Below are positions 18,651-26,371 of a stretch of 64,000 bases of DNA, one piece after another (position 1 is the stretch's first letter; each line of letters begins with the position of its first letter). The DNA is from Phycisphaerales bacterium (GTDB lineage: Bacteria > Planctomycetota > Phycisphaerae > Phycisphaerales > UBA1924), in the NCBI GenBank assembly GCA_040221175.1, contig JAVJVK010000001.1:186001-250000 (forward strand). Direction: 5' to 3'. Under the pieces are notes generated by a model that saw only the letters and a program-made list of their open reading frames with translations, was not told the DNA's origin and did no database searches. The translations under genes were made by a program, and so were the position numbers.

Positions 18651-20225
18651 TCAGCGATTGCCTCGATGTGCCGCTGGCAACAGAGAATCCAGTATTGGAT
18701 CGGCCCATATTGAAGCGGTCGAGCTGATCCCGTCTGTCGCGACGTGCCTGCCGTACCGACCGGGGAACATGCCGTCTTCCTCCTCGCTGAGCGTCCGAAC
18801 AACCTTCGCGAGATCGAATCGCCGCTCCGCCAACCGAAGCAGCGTGTCGAACTCGTTGACCGAGAGCAAGAGATAGGGAATCGGAGTGCATTTCTTCTCG
18901 GCAAGCCGCTTGGCCACGCGATCTCGGAGCAATGTGCCCTGAACCCCGAGCACCTGCCCGAAGCTCACGACGATGCCCACGCACGGCTTTGCGGGGATGC
19001 CATACGCGGCCCACTCGCCCCGGCCGATCGATGCGGCGTGCTGGCACACCTGCTCCATCGCGCCGGCAAGTCGCTCTGCGATGTAGTCAACGTCCTTCTT
19101 TCGACCGAGCGACAAGAGGCGCTTGCTAGCCTGCAACGCCTTGCACTCGATGAGCGCGTGGCATCCGGGGCCGGTGACGATCACGTCGGCGCTCTTCGTG
19201 CCAATCTTCTGGCCAATCTTGTCTGGCAGGTCGTGCTCCTGGATCACTCGCTTCCGTCCAATGGACGCAGTGGCAATCCGGCCCACCAGGTTTTGGAAGC
19301 GGAACCCAAAGGCGCTTCGGAAGGCCTTGCCTCTTGCCGCATTCGCGTCGTGCCACATGCTCCGTGTGATGCGTGCGGCGACGTAATCGGGGACCGGCGC
19401 GATCCACTCGCGGTCGCCGACCTGGATGAAGGGGCGATCCTTGAGCGGGTTGAACGCGTAGAGCCAGTAGCGATCGTCGCCGAGTTCGTTGATCTCTGCC
19501 TCGGCCTTCGCGCGGAAGTCTTCCGGTGTGCACGCCAGCCGCTGGGTCACAGTCCGCCAGTAGCGTTCCATATTCTCGCCGAGCATGTGCAGATGGCCGT
19601 CGACGTAGTCCTCTCTCACGATGCCCGACATGCCAATCCCCCCGGGCGTCTGCTTGGCTTGGAGAGCCATCGAAACCAGACCCGCCCGCATGTACTCAAT
19701 GGCGGGAAAGCCGAGGGCGGCGTCGAGGCACGCCGGGATGTCGAGCGTCTCGCCTGGGCCGACCGGCATGGAGTCGGTGAACAACCCGGCGGCCAGGCCG
19801 ATGGCTTGTTTCTTGTTGTCCGCGCGCTCTGTTTGGGCGGAGACAAGCTGGATGATGAAGCCGAGCAGGTCGGCCTCGCCAGAAGCCAACTCCGCGGACG
19901 CCGGGGGATGCTGTTCGGTCTCCCAGATCAAACGCACGACGCGGACGAGGGTGTCGCCGTCCATTGGCCTGCCCCCTTGCTCCGCGCAATGCAGGACGAT
20001 GACGCGAGCGAGGTTCGCTCCGTGGAAGATGGGCTGTACCGGCACTTCTGTGGCTTCCAGCAATCCCCGCATGTAGTCATCGCAGGGCTCGCCCTGCCAG
20101 AAGGCCTGCGCATGACGGCAGGTCAGGAGCGCGTGCTTCAGATCGATGGGCTGCAAGAGCTCGGCGATCTTGTCGGACACAGCTCGGTAGTCAAAGGCGG
20201 GTGGCGGCGGAAGCTCATTTGCCAT
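18651..20225 (-). CDS. PD-(D/E)XK nuclease-like protein of unknown function
   Basis: This 524-residue protein is not assigned to a named family. Its C-terminal half contains an apparent PD-(D/E)XK core: KSADVIVTGPG (D347), ALIECKA (E360, K362), with a Lys/Arg-rich helix after it. Such cores cut DNA or RNA in restriction, repair and defence proteins. The N-terminal 300 residues are mainly helical. No membrane segment is seen. The ATG at 20225 was chosen because the upstream extension is Pro-rich; no strong ribosome binding site is seen. By eye the GC content is near 57-60%, well below the neighbours, and codon use is more relaxed, suggesting transfer. The gene lies between the two halves of a dispersed repeat module. 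Confidence 0.72.
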   Translation of the reverse strand: MANELPPPPAFDYRAVSDKIAELLQPIDLKHALLTCRHAQAFWQGEPCDDYMRGLLEATEVPVQPIFHGANLARVIVLHCAEQGGRPMDGDTLVRVVRLIWETEQHPPASAELASGEADLLGFIIQLVSAQTERADNKKQAIGLAAGLFTDSMPVGPGETLDIPACLDAALGFPAIEYMRAGLVSMALQAKQTPGGIGMSGIVREDYVDGHLHMLGENMERYWRTVTQRLACTPEDFRAKAEAEINELGDDRYWLYAFNPLKDRPFIQVGDREWIAPVPDYVAARITRSMWHDANAARGKAFRSAFGFRFQNLVGRIATASIGRKRVIQEHDLPDKIGQKIGTKSADVIVTGPGCHALIECKALQASKRLLSLGRKKDVDYIAERLAGAMEQVCQHAASIGRGEWAAYGIPAKPCVGIVVSFGQVLGVQGTLLRDRVAKRLAEKKCTPIPYLLLSVNEFDTLLRLAERRFDLAKVVRTLSEEEDGMFPGRYGRHVATDGISSTASIWADPILDSLLPAAHRGNR

Positions 20226-20406
20226 GATCGGGTCACGATAGGGTGGGGGGATCGCGGCAGGACCATCAGACTTGAGACGCCTCATTTCATGCAGTGGCGA
20301 CGCAGGTCAAGATCGAGCAACCCGAAGTGCTCACGAGCGTTGTTTGGTCGTCGTTGCAGGGTCGGAGCCTGCTTCCGATCGGCGAGGAGCGACATATGAC
20401 CCTTTG

Positions 20407-20677
20407 CGAACGACTGAGGACCGCTTCCGTGTAACCCAGCAGCGCTCCCGAACGACCCGGGACCGCTCCCGGAACACTCGGAAGGGCTCCCCAATGACTC
20501 TTGACCGCTCCCGAACAACCCGGAAGCCTTTCCGGATGACCGGGAAGGGCTCCTGAATGGCTCGGGGCCGCTCCTGAACGATTCGGAAGGGCTCCCGAAC
20601 GATTCGGGACGGCTTCCGAACGACCGAGGACCGCTCCCGAGTCGTTCGGCCGCGGGTCCAATCATGTTTGGCCGGCC
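20407..20677. repeat. 21-bp-period inverted-repeat array with conserved cap, copy B
   Basis: About eleven 21-bp units close to CGTTCGGGAGCGGTCCCGAGT (minus strand) run from 20407 to 20649. The cap at 20650-20677 follows. Each unit is partly self-complementary. In the cap the hairpin stem is CCAA-ACATGA-TTGG, where copy A has CCGA and TCGG, so both arms changed together. The hutI stop codon falls inside the loop of this cap. The adjoining 20226-20406 is lower-GC upstream sequence of the nuclease-like gene; a TTGACC is present but no convincing -10. No gene is supported in 20226-20661. Confidence 0.75.
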
Positions 20678-21906
20678 CGTTCTCGGGCCTTTTCGTGCTC
20701 CACGCCCGCCACCCAGACCCGATCGACGGGGTTGGCGCCGAAGGTGTGGGCGAGCTCGCGTTCGTTGGTGTGGGCGAGGAGGATGGCGTCGGCCTGCGAG
20801 CCCGGGGTGAGGGTGCCGCGATCGTGCAGGCCGAGCATGCGGGCGGGCGTGCGCGTCGTGGCGAGGACGGCCTCTTCGGGCGTGACTGGTGGGTTGGCGG
20901 GGGGGCCGTTGAAGCGGCAGGCGAGGGCGATGGCCATGGGGATGCTGGGGCAGGGGGCGCTGCCGGGGTTCATGTTCGTGGCGATGCACACGCGGCCGCC
21001 GTGGTCGAGGAGCGTTCGCGCGTCGGCGTAGCGGCGATCGACATGGAAGCCGCTGCACGGGAGGACGACGGCGTGGGTGTCGCTCTGCGCGACGCGTTGG
21101 AGCAACTCCGTTGAACTGGCCTCGAGGTGGTCGACGCTCAGGAAGTTGCGTTCGAGGGCGGCCTCGACCATGCCCATCGACGTGAACTGGTCGGCGTGCA
21201 CGCGGCAGGGGTGGCCGGCGGCCTGGGCCTTGTCGAACAGCTCGAGGCATTCTTCGAGATGCCACGCGGCGGGCTCGGCGTAGGCGTCGATGGCGATGCC
21301 GGGAAACTCGCTCGTGACGGCGGGGAGGGTTTCGTCGATGGTGGTGCGGATGAAGCGTTCGCGATCAACGTCGGGGTCGAGGGCGTGGCCGATGCAGGCG
21401 GTCGCGATCACCGTGCCGGGGAAGCGGTCGTTGGCTTCGTGGATCGCGCGGAGCATCTTGAGTTCGACTTGCGTGCGCAGGCCGTAGCCAGACTTCACCT
21501 CGACGGCGGTCGTGCCAAGCGAGAGCATGGTGTGCAGGCGTTCGAGGAGCCGGTCGGTGAGCTCGCCTTGCGAGGCCGCGCGCACGGCGCGGACGGTGGA
21601 CATGATGCCGCCGCCGGCCTCGAGCAGTTCGAGGTACGAGGCCCCGGCCAGGCGTGCGGCCCACTCGTCGGTTCGGTCGCCGGCCCAGCAGGCATGGGTG
21701 TGGCAATCGGTGAAGGCGGGCATGAGGACGCGGCCGTTCGCGTCCAGCGCGTCGACGCCGGCGGGCGGGTCGCCGGCGCGAACTTCGTCGACGCGGCCGT
21801 TCTTGAAGCGGATCCAGCCGCGCTCGATGAGGCCGAGGGGGCCCTCGCCCAGGCGCTCATCCAGCGTCAGGATGCGGGCGTTGGCGATGAGGGTGGGGGG
21901 AGTCAT
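20662..21906 (-). CDS. hutI: Imidazolonepropionase
   Basis: This enzyme opens 4-imidazolone-5-propanoate to N-formimino-L-glutamate, the third step of histidine degradation. The 414-residue length fits the family. It is an amidohydrolase with the metal motif CHTHACWAGDR (H69, H71), the family signature GGGIMSTVRAVR, VEVKSGYGL, CRVHADQF and the active-site stretch VVLPCSGF. The C-terminal layer has IATNMNPGSAPCPS. It overlaps hutG by four bases (ATGA), so the two are co-translated. The last codons and the TGA stop lie within the conserved cap of the 21-bp array, an unusual place for a coding end. Confidence 0.94.
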   Translation of the reverse strand: MTPPTLIANARILTLDERLGEGPLGLIERGWIRFKNGRVDEVRAGDPPAGVDALDANGRVLMPAFTDCHTHACWAGDRTDEWAARLAGASYLELLEAGGGIMSTVRAVRAASQGELTDRLLERLHTMLSLGTTAVEVKSGYGLRTQVELKMLRAIHEANDRFPGTVIATACIGHALDPDVDRERFIRTTIDETLPAVTSEFPGIAIDAYAEPAAWHLEECLELFDKAQAAGHPCRVHADQFTSMGMVEAALERNFLSVDHLEASSTELLQRVAQSDTHAVVLPCSGFHVDRRYADARTLLDHGGRVCIATNMNPGSAPCPSIPMAIALACRFNGPPANPPVTPEEAVLATTRTPARMLGLHDRGTLTPGSQADAILLAHTNERELAHTFGANPVDRVWVAGVEHEKARERAGQT

Positions 21907-22811
21907 GCGGGGCGGCCTTCAAGCTGCTCAATGATGGCCAGCACGATGTAGGCCGCAAGCCGGGCCGTGCGATCGCGATCGTCGTTGGGCGGGCTGAGCT
22001 CCATGACGTCGAAGCAGCGGACGTGGGGCGAGGCGGCCATGCGTTTCGCCCACGCGACGGCCTGGCGGGGCGTCAGGCCGCACGGGTTCATCGCGCTCAC
22101 GCCCGGCGCGTGGGCGGCGTCGATGGCGTCCATGTCGAGGCTGGCGAAGAAGGGGGCGTCGGGCGGCGGGGCGTCCAGATCGACCAGTTCCCCGCCGTGC
22201 TCCCAGAACCAGTCCAGGTGCGCGACGCTGTTGGCGAGCGGGTCGAAGCCTGCCAGCGCGAGCGAGCGGACGCCGCAGTCCTCGATCAGTCGACGGAAGG
22301 GCATGCCCGAGCCGGTGGTCTCGCGGACGTCCAGGTGCGGGTCCAGGTAGACACCCTGCCTCGGCTTCTGATCGTCGGTCAGCCCGTCGATCACGCCGCG
22401 GACGAAGGCGAAGGTCAGGTCGTGACCACCGCCCAGGCCGATCGGGAAGAGCCCGGCGCTCGCCAGAGCAGCCGATGCCTCGCTCACGCGGCGGTGGGTC
22501 TCGTCGATGTCGTCGCCCCCCACGCCCGCGGGCAGCACGTCGCCGGCGTCGTACACCACCGGCCAGTCGAACTGCGGGCGATCGACGCCCATCTTCGTGA
22601 GCACGCGGCGGATGGCGCCCGGGCCGTCCTTCGCGCCGGGCCGGCCGTTGTTGAGCGCGATGCCCGTGTCGTCGGGCATGCCCAGGAGGGCCACGGCCTG
22701 CCGGTTGTTCCGCGGCGGCTCGAAGCGATCGATGGGACGAACGTTGTTCGAGAAGCGACCGCTGGTGCGCTCGATGGGCGTATGCGGTGGCGTGGCGTAG
22801 GGCACTTCCAT
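21903..22811 (-). CDS. hutG: Formimidoylglutamase/arginase-family hydrolase
   Basis: This 302-residue ureohydrolase-fold enzyme probably converts N-formimino-glutamate to glutamate and formamide, directly following HutI. The binuclear manganese ligands are visible as GLGGGHDLT, DPHLDVRE and SLDMDAIDAAHAPGV. GMPDDTGIALNNGRPGA resembles formimidoylglutamases more than agmatinases. An AAGGA sequence precedes the ATG at 22811, which lies nine bases after the stop of the transporter gene, and the 3' end overlaps hutI. The substrate is inferred mainly from context. An arginase-type activity on a related compound is the alternative. Confidence 0.87.
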   Translation of the reverse strand: MEVPYATPPHTPIERTSGRFSNNVRPIDRFEPPRNNRQAVALLGMPDDTGIALNNGRPGAKDGPGAIRRVLTKMGVDRPQFDWPVVYDAGDVLPAGVGGDDIDETHRRVSEASAALASAGLFPIGLGGGHDLTFAFVRGVIDGLTDDQKPRQGVYLDPHLDVRETTGSGMPFRRLIEDCGVRSLALAGFDPLANSVAHLDWFWEHGGELVDLDAPPPDAPFFASLDMDAIDAAHAPGVSAMNPCGLTPRQAVAWAKRMAASPHVRCFDVMELSPPNDDRDRTARLAAYIVLAIIEQLEGRPA

Positions 22812-22820
22812 GGGCGTTCC

Positions 22821-24596
22821 TTACGGCGTGAAGTACGTCTCGGCCCCCGGGCCCACCGGCCAACCCAGGGCGAACACCCAGACGTAGAACAGGATCATCC
22901 AGCCGATGAGGAAGGCGATCGAGTAGGGCAGCATCGTGGCGATCATCGTGCCGATGCCCAGCTTCTTGTCGTAGCGGGCGGCGACGGCCAGGATCAGGCC
23001 GAAGTAGCTCATCATGGGCGTGATGATGTTGGTCGTGCTGTCGCCGATGCGGTAGGCGGCCTGGATGACCTCGGGCGAATAGCCCACGCCCATGAGCATG
23101 GGCACGAAGATGGGCGCGGTGGCGGCCCACTGGGCGCTCGCGCTGCCCAGCATCAGGTTGATGAAGCAGCACATCAGGATGAAGGGGATGAAGACGATGG
23201 GCGAGTCGATGCCCAGGGCCCGGATGCCATCGGCGCCGACGACCGCGAGCATGCGGCCGAGGCCCGAGTAGTTGAACATCGCCACGAACTGGGCGGCGAA
23301 GAAGACCAGCACGATGTACAGCCCCAGCGTGCTCATGCCATGGGCCATCGCGTCGATGATGTCGCGGTCGTTCTTCATCGTGCCCACGGCCCGTCCGTAG
23401 ACGAAGCCGGGGACGATGAAGAAGACGAAGATCATGGCGACGACGCCCTTGAGGAAGGGGCTTGGCATGAGCCCGCCGGTGTCCTGGTTGCGCAGGACGC
23501 CGTAGGCGGGCAGGGCGTCGAGCTTGTTCACCGGCGAGCCCGTGGGCACGCGGAGGACGCGCTTGTCGACCGGGCCCTCGGCCTGCTGCACAAACTCGGC
23601 CTGCTGCTCGGGCGTGGCCTGCACGTACTGGGTGATGGTGACGGTGGGGGGGACCTCGACCTTCTTCGTCAACAGCGGCCCGGCGAGGTAGGCGAACGCC
23701 AGGATGGTCACGAAGGCCGCGACGGCGGCGTGCCTGAGGCCGCGCCACTCCTGGGGCGTGAGCCTGCTGAGGCTCGGATCCTTCTCGACGGACTCGTCGG
23801 CGTTGGCGGGGTTGTACTTCCCGAGGCGCGGCTCGACGATGAAGGTGGTGACGGCCCAGCCCAGGATGGTGACCATGCCCACGCTTGCCTGCATGAAGAA
23901 CAGGTTGACCGCGGCGTGGACCTCGTAGCCCGGGGCGACGATCTGGGCGGCCTCCTGCGTGATGCCGGCGAGCAGGGGGTCGATGGTGCCCAGCAGCAGG
24001 TTGGCGCTGTAGCCGCCGCTGACGCCTGCAAAGGCGGCGGCGAGACCGGCGTATGGATGGCGACCCAGCGAGTGGAAGACGACCATGGCAAGGGGAATGA
24101 GCACGACGTAGCCCATCTCGCTGGCGATGTTGCTCTGCACGCCGGCGAAGACGACGACGAGCGTGACGAGCTTGGGCGGGGCCCCGAGCACCATGGCTCG
24201 GATCACGGCGCTCAGCAGGCCGCTGCGCTCGGCCACCGCCACGCCCAGCAGCGCGACGAGCACGGTGCCCAGGGGGGCGAAGCTGGTGAAGTTGGTGACC
24301 AGGTTCTGGACGAGCCAGCGGAAGCCGTCACCGGAGATGATGTTGGTGGCCACGATGGTCTCGGCCTCGACGCCCCCGCCGGGCAAGGGGCGCTCGAACG
24401 TGACCTGCCAGCCGGCCCACGCCGCGATGCCGCTGACCAGGGCGACGGCCAGGGCGAGCAACGCGAACAGCGTGACGGGGTGGGGCAGGCAGTTGCCCAA
24501 CCACTCGACGATGCGGAGGAACGTGGCGAACGCCCGGCCGGGGGCGGCCAGCAGGTTCCTGGGGCGTCCGTTCCGGCTGGCGGGTGGTTCGGGCAT
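22821..24596 (-). CDS. AbgT-family transporter
   Basis: This 591-residue inner-membrane protein with many hydrophobic segments belongs to the AbgT family (p-aminobenzoyl-glutamate and related transporters). Family hallmarks are the HPVTLFALLALAV first helix, SNIASEMGYVVLIPLAMVVF, GGYSANLLLGTIDPLLAG, SPFLKGVVAMIFVFFIVPGF, and the C-terminal SASAQWAATAPIFVPM with GDSTTNIITPMMSYF. It is longer than typical members (about 510) because of a hydrophilic insert of roughly 65 residues (about 305-370) before the SPFLKG segment. It heads an operon with hutG and hutI, so an N-acyl or formimino amino acid substrate is an inference. An in-frame start 18 bases upstream is possible. Confidence 0.88.
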   Translation of the reverse strand: MPEPPASRNGRPRNLLAAPGRAFATFLRIVEWLGNCLPHPVTLFALLALAVALVSGIAAWAGWQVTFERPLPGGGVEAETIVATNIISGDGFRWLVQNLVTNFTSFAPLGTVLVALLGVAVAERSGLLSAVIRAMVLGAPPKLVTLVVVFAGVQSNIASEMGYVVLIPLAMVVFHSLGRHPYAGLAAAFAGVSGGYSANLLLGTIDPLLAGITQEAAQIVAPGYEVHAAVNLFFMQASVGMVTILGWAVTTFIVEPRLGKYNPANADESVEKDPSLSRLTPQEWRGLRHAAVAAFVTILAFAYLAGPLLTKKVEVPPTVTITQYVQATPEQQAEFVQQAEGPVDKRVLRVPTGSPVNKLDALPAYGVLRNQDTGGLMPSPFLKGVVAMIFVFFIVPGFVYGRAVGTMKNDRDIIDAMAHGMSTLGLYIVLVFFAAQFVAMFNYSGLGRMLAVVGADGIRALGIDSPIVFIPFILMCCFINLMLGSASAQWAATAPIFVPMLMGVGYSPEVIQAAYRIGDSTTNIITPMMSYFGLILAVAARYDKKLGIGTMIATMLPYSIAFLIGWMILFYVWVFALGWPVGPGAETYFTP

Positions 24597-24681
24597 GCCC
24601 GCAGGGTACGCCAAGAGGATCGGCGGGCGAATAAACTCCTGCCAGCGCAGCGTCTTGATTCGTAGAACCCCGGAGTCGTGT

Positions 24682-26205
24682 ATGCCCAGCGAGCGTCGGC
24701 CCGTCGATCAGCCATCCGCCCAGAGCATGGACCGCGTGAGCGAGATCCTGCACGCCGCCGCCGATCTGGCCGCCGAGTACCTGCGTCGCAGCGACGACCC
24801 CGACACGCCCGTCACGCTGAACCCCCCGCCCAGTGCGATCCACCAGCGGGTGCCGCTGAAGCTCGACGGGCCGGCGGTGGCGGTGGACGAGCTGATGGAG
24901 CAGGCCCGCGACCTGATGGAGCTGTCGGTCCGCACGGGCAGCGCGAACTTCTCGAACCAGCTCTTCAGCGGCTTCGACCCGGTCGCCATCGTGGGTGAGT
25001 GGCTGACGGCGGTGATGAACGCCTCGATGTACACCTATGAGGTGGCGCCGGCGATGACGCTCGTGGAGCGCGAGGTGATCGCCCGCATGGGCAGGGCCGC
25101 GGGCTGGACCGGCTGCGAGGGACTGTTTACGCCCGGGGGCAGCCTCTCGAACCTCATGGCGATGCTGATGGCTCGCCAGCGGGCGCTTCCGAAGGTGAAG
25201 AGCCGGGGCTTGCAGGACAGCAAGCCCGTCGTCTTCACGTCGGCCGAGTCGCACTACTCGGTCGAGCGGGCGGCGGTCATCCTGGGCCTGGGCACCGACG
25301 GCGTCGTGCAGATCGGCCAGGACCGCTACGGCCGGATGCGGCCCGATGCGCTCGCGTACGAGGTGAAGAAGGCCCGGACCGAGGGCCGCCAGCCGATGAT
25401 GGTGGTGGCGACGGCCGGCTCGACGGTGCTGGGCACGTTCGATCCGATTGCCCAGGTTGCCGACATCGCCGAGCGAGAAGGCCTGTGGCTGCACGTGGAT
25501 GGGGCCTACGGCGGCAGTGCGCTGCTGAGCGAGAAGCGCAAGGGCTTGCTCGAGGGCGTGGCGCGTGCGGACTCGCTGACGTGGTGTGCGCACAAGATGC
25601 TGAACGTGCCGCTGAGCGCCTCGGTGATCATCGTGCGCGAGCCCGGGCTGCTGCACCAGTGCAACGCGGTGCACGCCGAGTACCTGTACCACGCCGACAA
25701 CGACGCGCCCGACCTGGACACCGGCGAGATGAGCATCCAGTGCGGGCGACGCGTGGATGCGCTCAAGGTATGGATGGCGTGGAAGGCACGCGGCGACGCG
25801 GGGATGGCGAAGATCGTGGACCGCAAGTTCGAACTCGCCACGAAGATGCGCGAGCTGGTGCGAGAGCGCGAACGCTTCGAGTTGCTCAGTGATCCCGACG
25901 AGGTCGGCGGCGGCTGCAATACCTGCTTCGTCTATCACGCGCCGTCGCTCGATGGGCTGCCCCCCGAGAAGAAGCTGCGGGCGCTGGACGCGAGCACGCA
26001 CGTGCTGCGTGAGCGTGTTCGGCTGCGTGGGCGGGTGCTGACCAACTATGCACCGGTGTTCGGCGTCCGAGCGTTCAGGCACGTATCTGCAAACGATCAT
26101 GCGACCGAGGCAGAACTGGCGCTGATCCTCGACGAGATCGAAGCGGTGGGGCATGACCTCGATCTGCGACCGCTGGCCGAGGCCGAGACCCGGCCAACCC
26201 CCTGA
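24682..26205 (+). CDS. PLP-dependent group II amino acid decarboxylase
   Basis: This 507-residue enzyme of the glutamate/cysteine-sulfinate/aromatic amino acid decarboxylase group uses pyridoxal phosphate. The PLP lysine is K305 in TWCAHKMLNVPLSAS. The cofactor-stacking His is H191 in ESHYSVERA, and the PLP-nitrogen Asp is D273 in HVDGAYGGSA. ATAGSTVLGTFDPI and GLGTDGVVQI are closest to glutamate and cysteine-sulfinate decarboxylases. The residues before HK are CA rather than the usual NP, which may affect specificity. The substrate cannot be named. The ATG at 24682 lies 85 bases from the divergent transporter gene. Confidence 0.87.
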   Translation: MPSERRPVDQPSAQSMDRVSEILHAAADLAAEYLRRSDDPDTPVTLNPPPSAIHQRVPLKLDGPAVAVDELMEQARDLMELSVRTGSANFSNQLFSGFDPVAIVGEWLTAVMNASMYTYEVAPAMTLVEREVIARMGRAAGWTGCEGLFTPGGSLSNLMAMLMARQRALPKVKSRGLQDSKPVVFTSAESHYSVERAAVILGLGTDGVVQIGQDRYGRMRPDALAYEVKKARTEGRQPMMVVATAGSTVLGTFDPIAQVADIAEREGLWLHVDGAYGGSALLSEKRKGLLEGVARADSLTWCAHKMLNVPLSASVIIVREPGLLHQCNAVHAEYLYHADNDAPDLDTGEMSIQCGRRVDALKVWMAWKARGDAGMAKIVDRKFELATKMRELVRERERFELLSDPDEVGGGCNTCFVYHAPSLDGLPPEKKLRALDASTHVLRERVRLRGRVLTNYAPVFGVRAFRHVSANDHATEAELALILDEIEAVGHDLDLRPLAEAETRPTP

Positions 26206-26225
26206 TATCGACCTCGCATGGCGCG

Positions 26226-26248
26226 TTCGCGTGTGATAACCACGCGAA
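26226..26248. promoter_or_regulatory. Inverted repeat downstream of the decarboxylase gene
   Basis: TTCGCGTG and CACGCGAA are perfect 8-base arms around a 7-base loop. There is no T-run after it on either strand, so an operator or attenuating hairpin is as likely as a terminator. It lies just upstream of the promoter at 26265. Confidence 0.45.
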
Positions 26249-26264
26249 AAGCGTCGATGGGCTG

Positions 26265-26293
26265 TTGCGCCGGCCGCGTTGTTGCTGTATGCT
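26265..26293 (+). promoter_or_regulatory. Putative sigma-70 promoter of the dockerin hydrolase gene
   Basis: TTGCGC at 26265-26270 and TATGCT at 26288-26293 are separated by 17 bases. They lie 79 bases before the ATG at 26372. The -10 is followed by GGGG, as at two other genes in the window. Confidence 0.5.
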
Positions 26294-26371
26294 GGGGTAC
26301 GGACGCGTGGGAATCCCGCATTCCCCGCAGCGTGCACGACCGATCCCGACGAGAGCAGAGGAGATGAGTTG

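Noticed and set aside
20287-20661. A 124-codon repeat protein within array B
   Set aside because: Same reason: period divisible by three keeps several frames open, and the start would be a TTG inside the cap.
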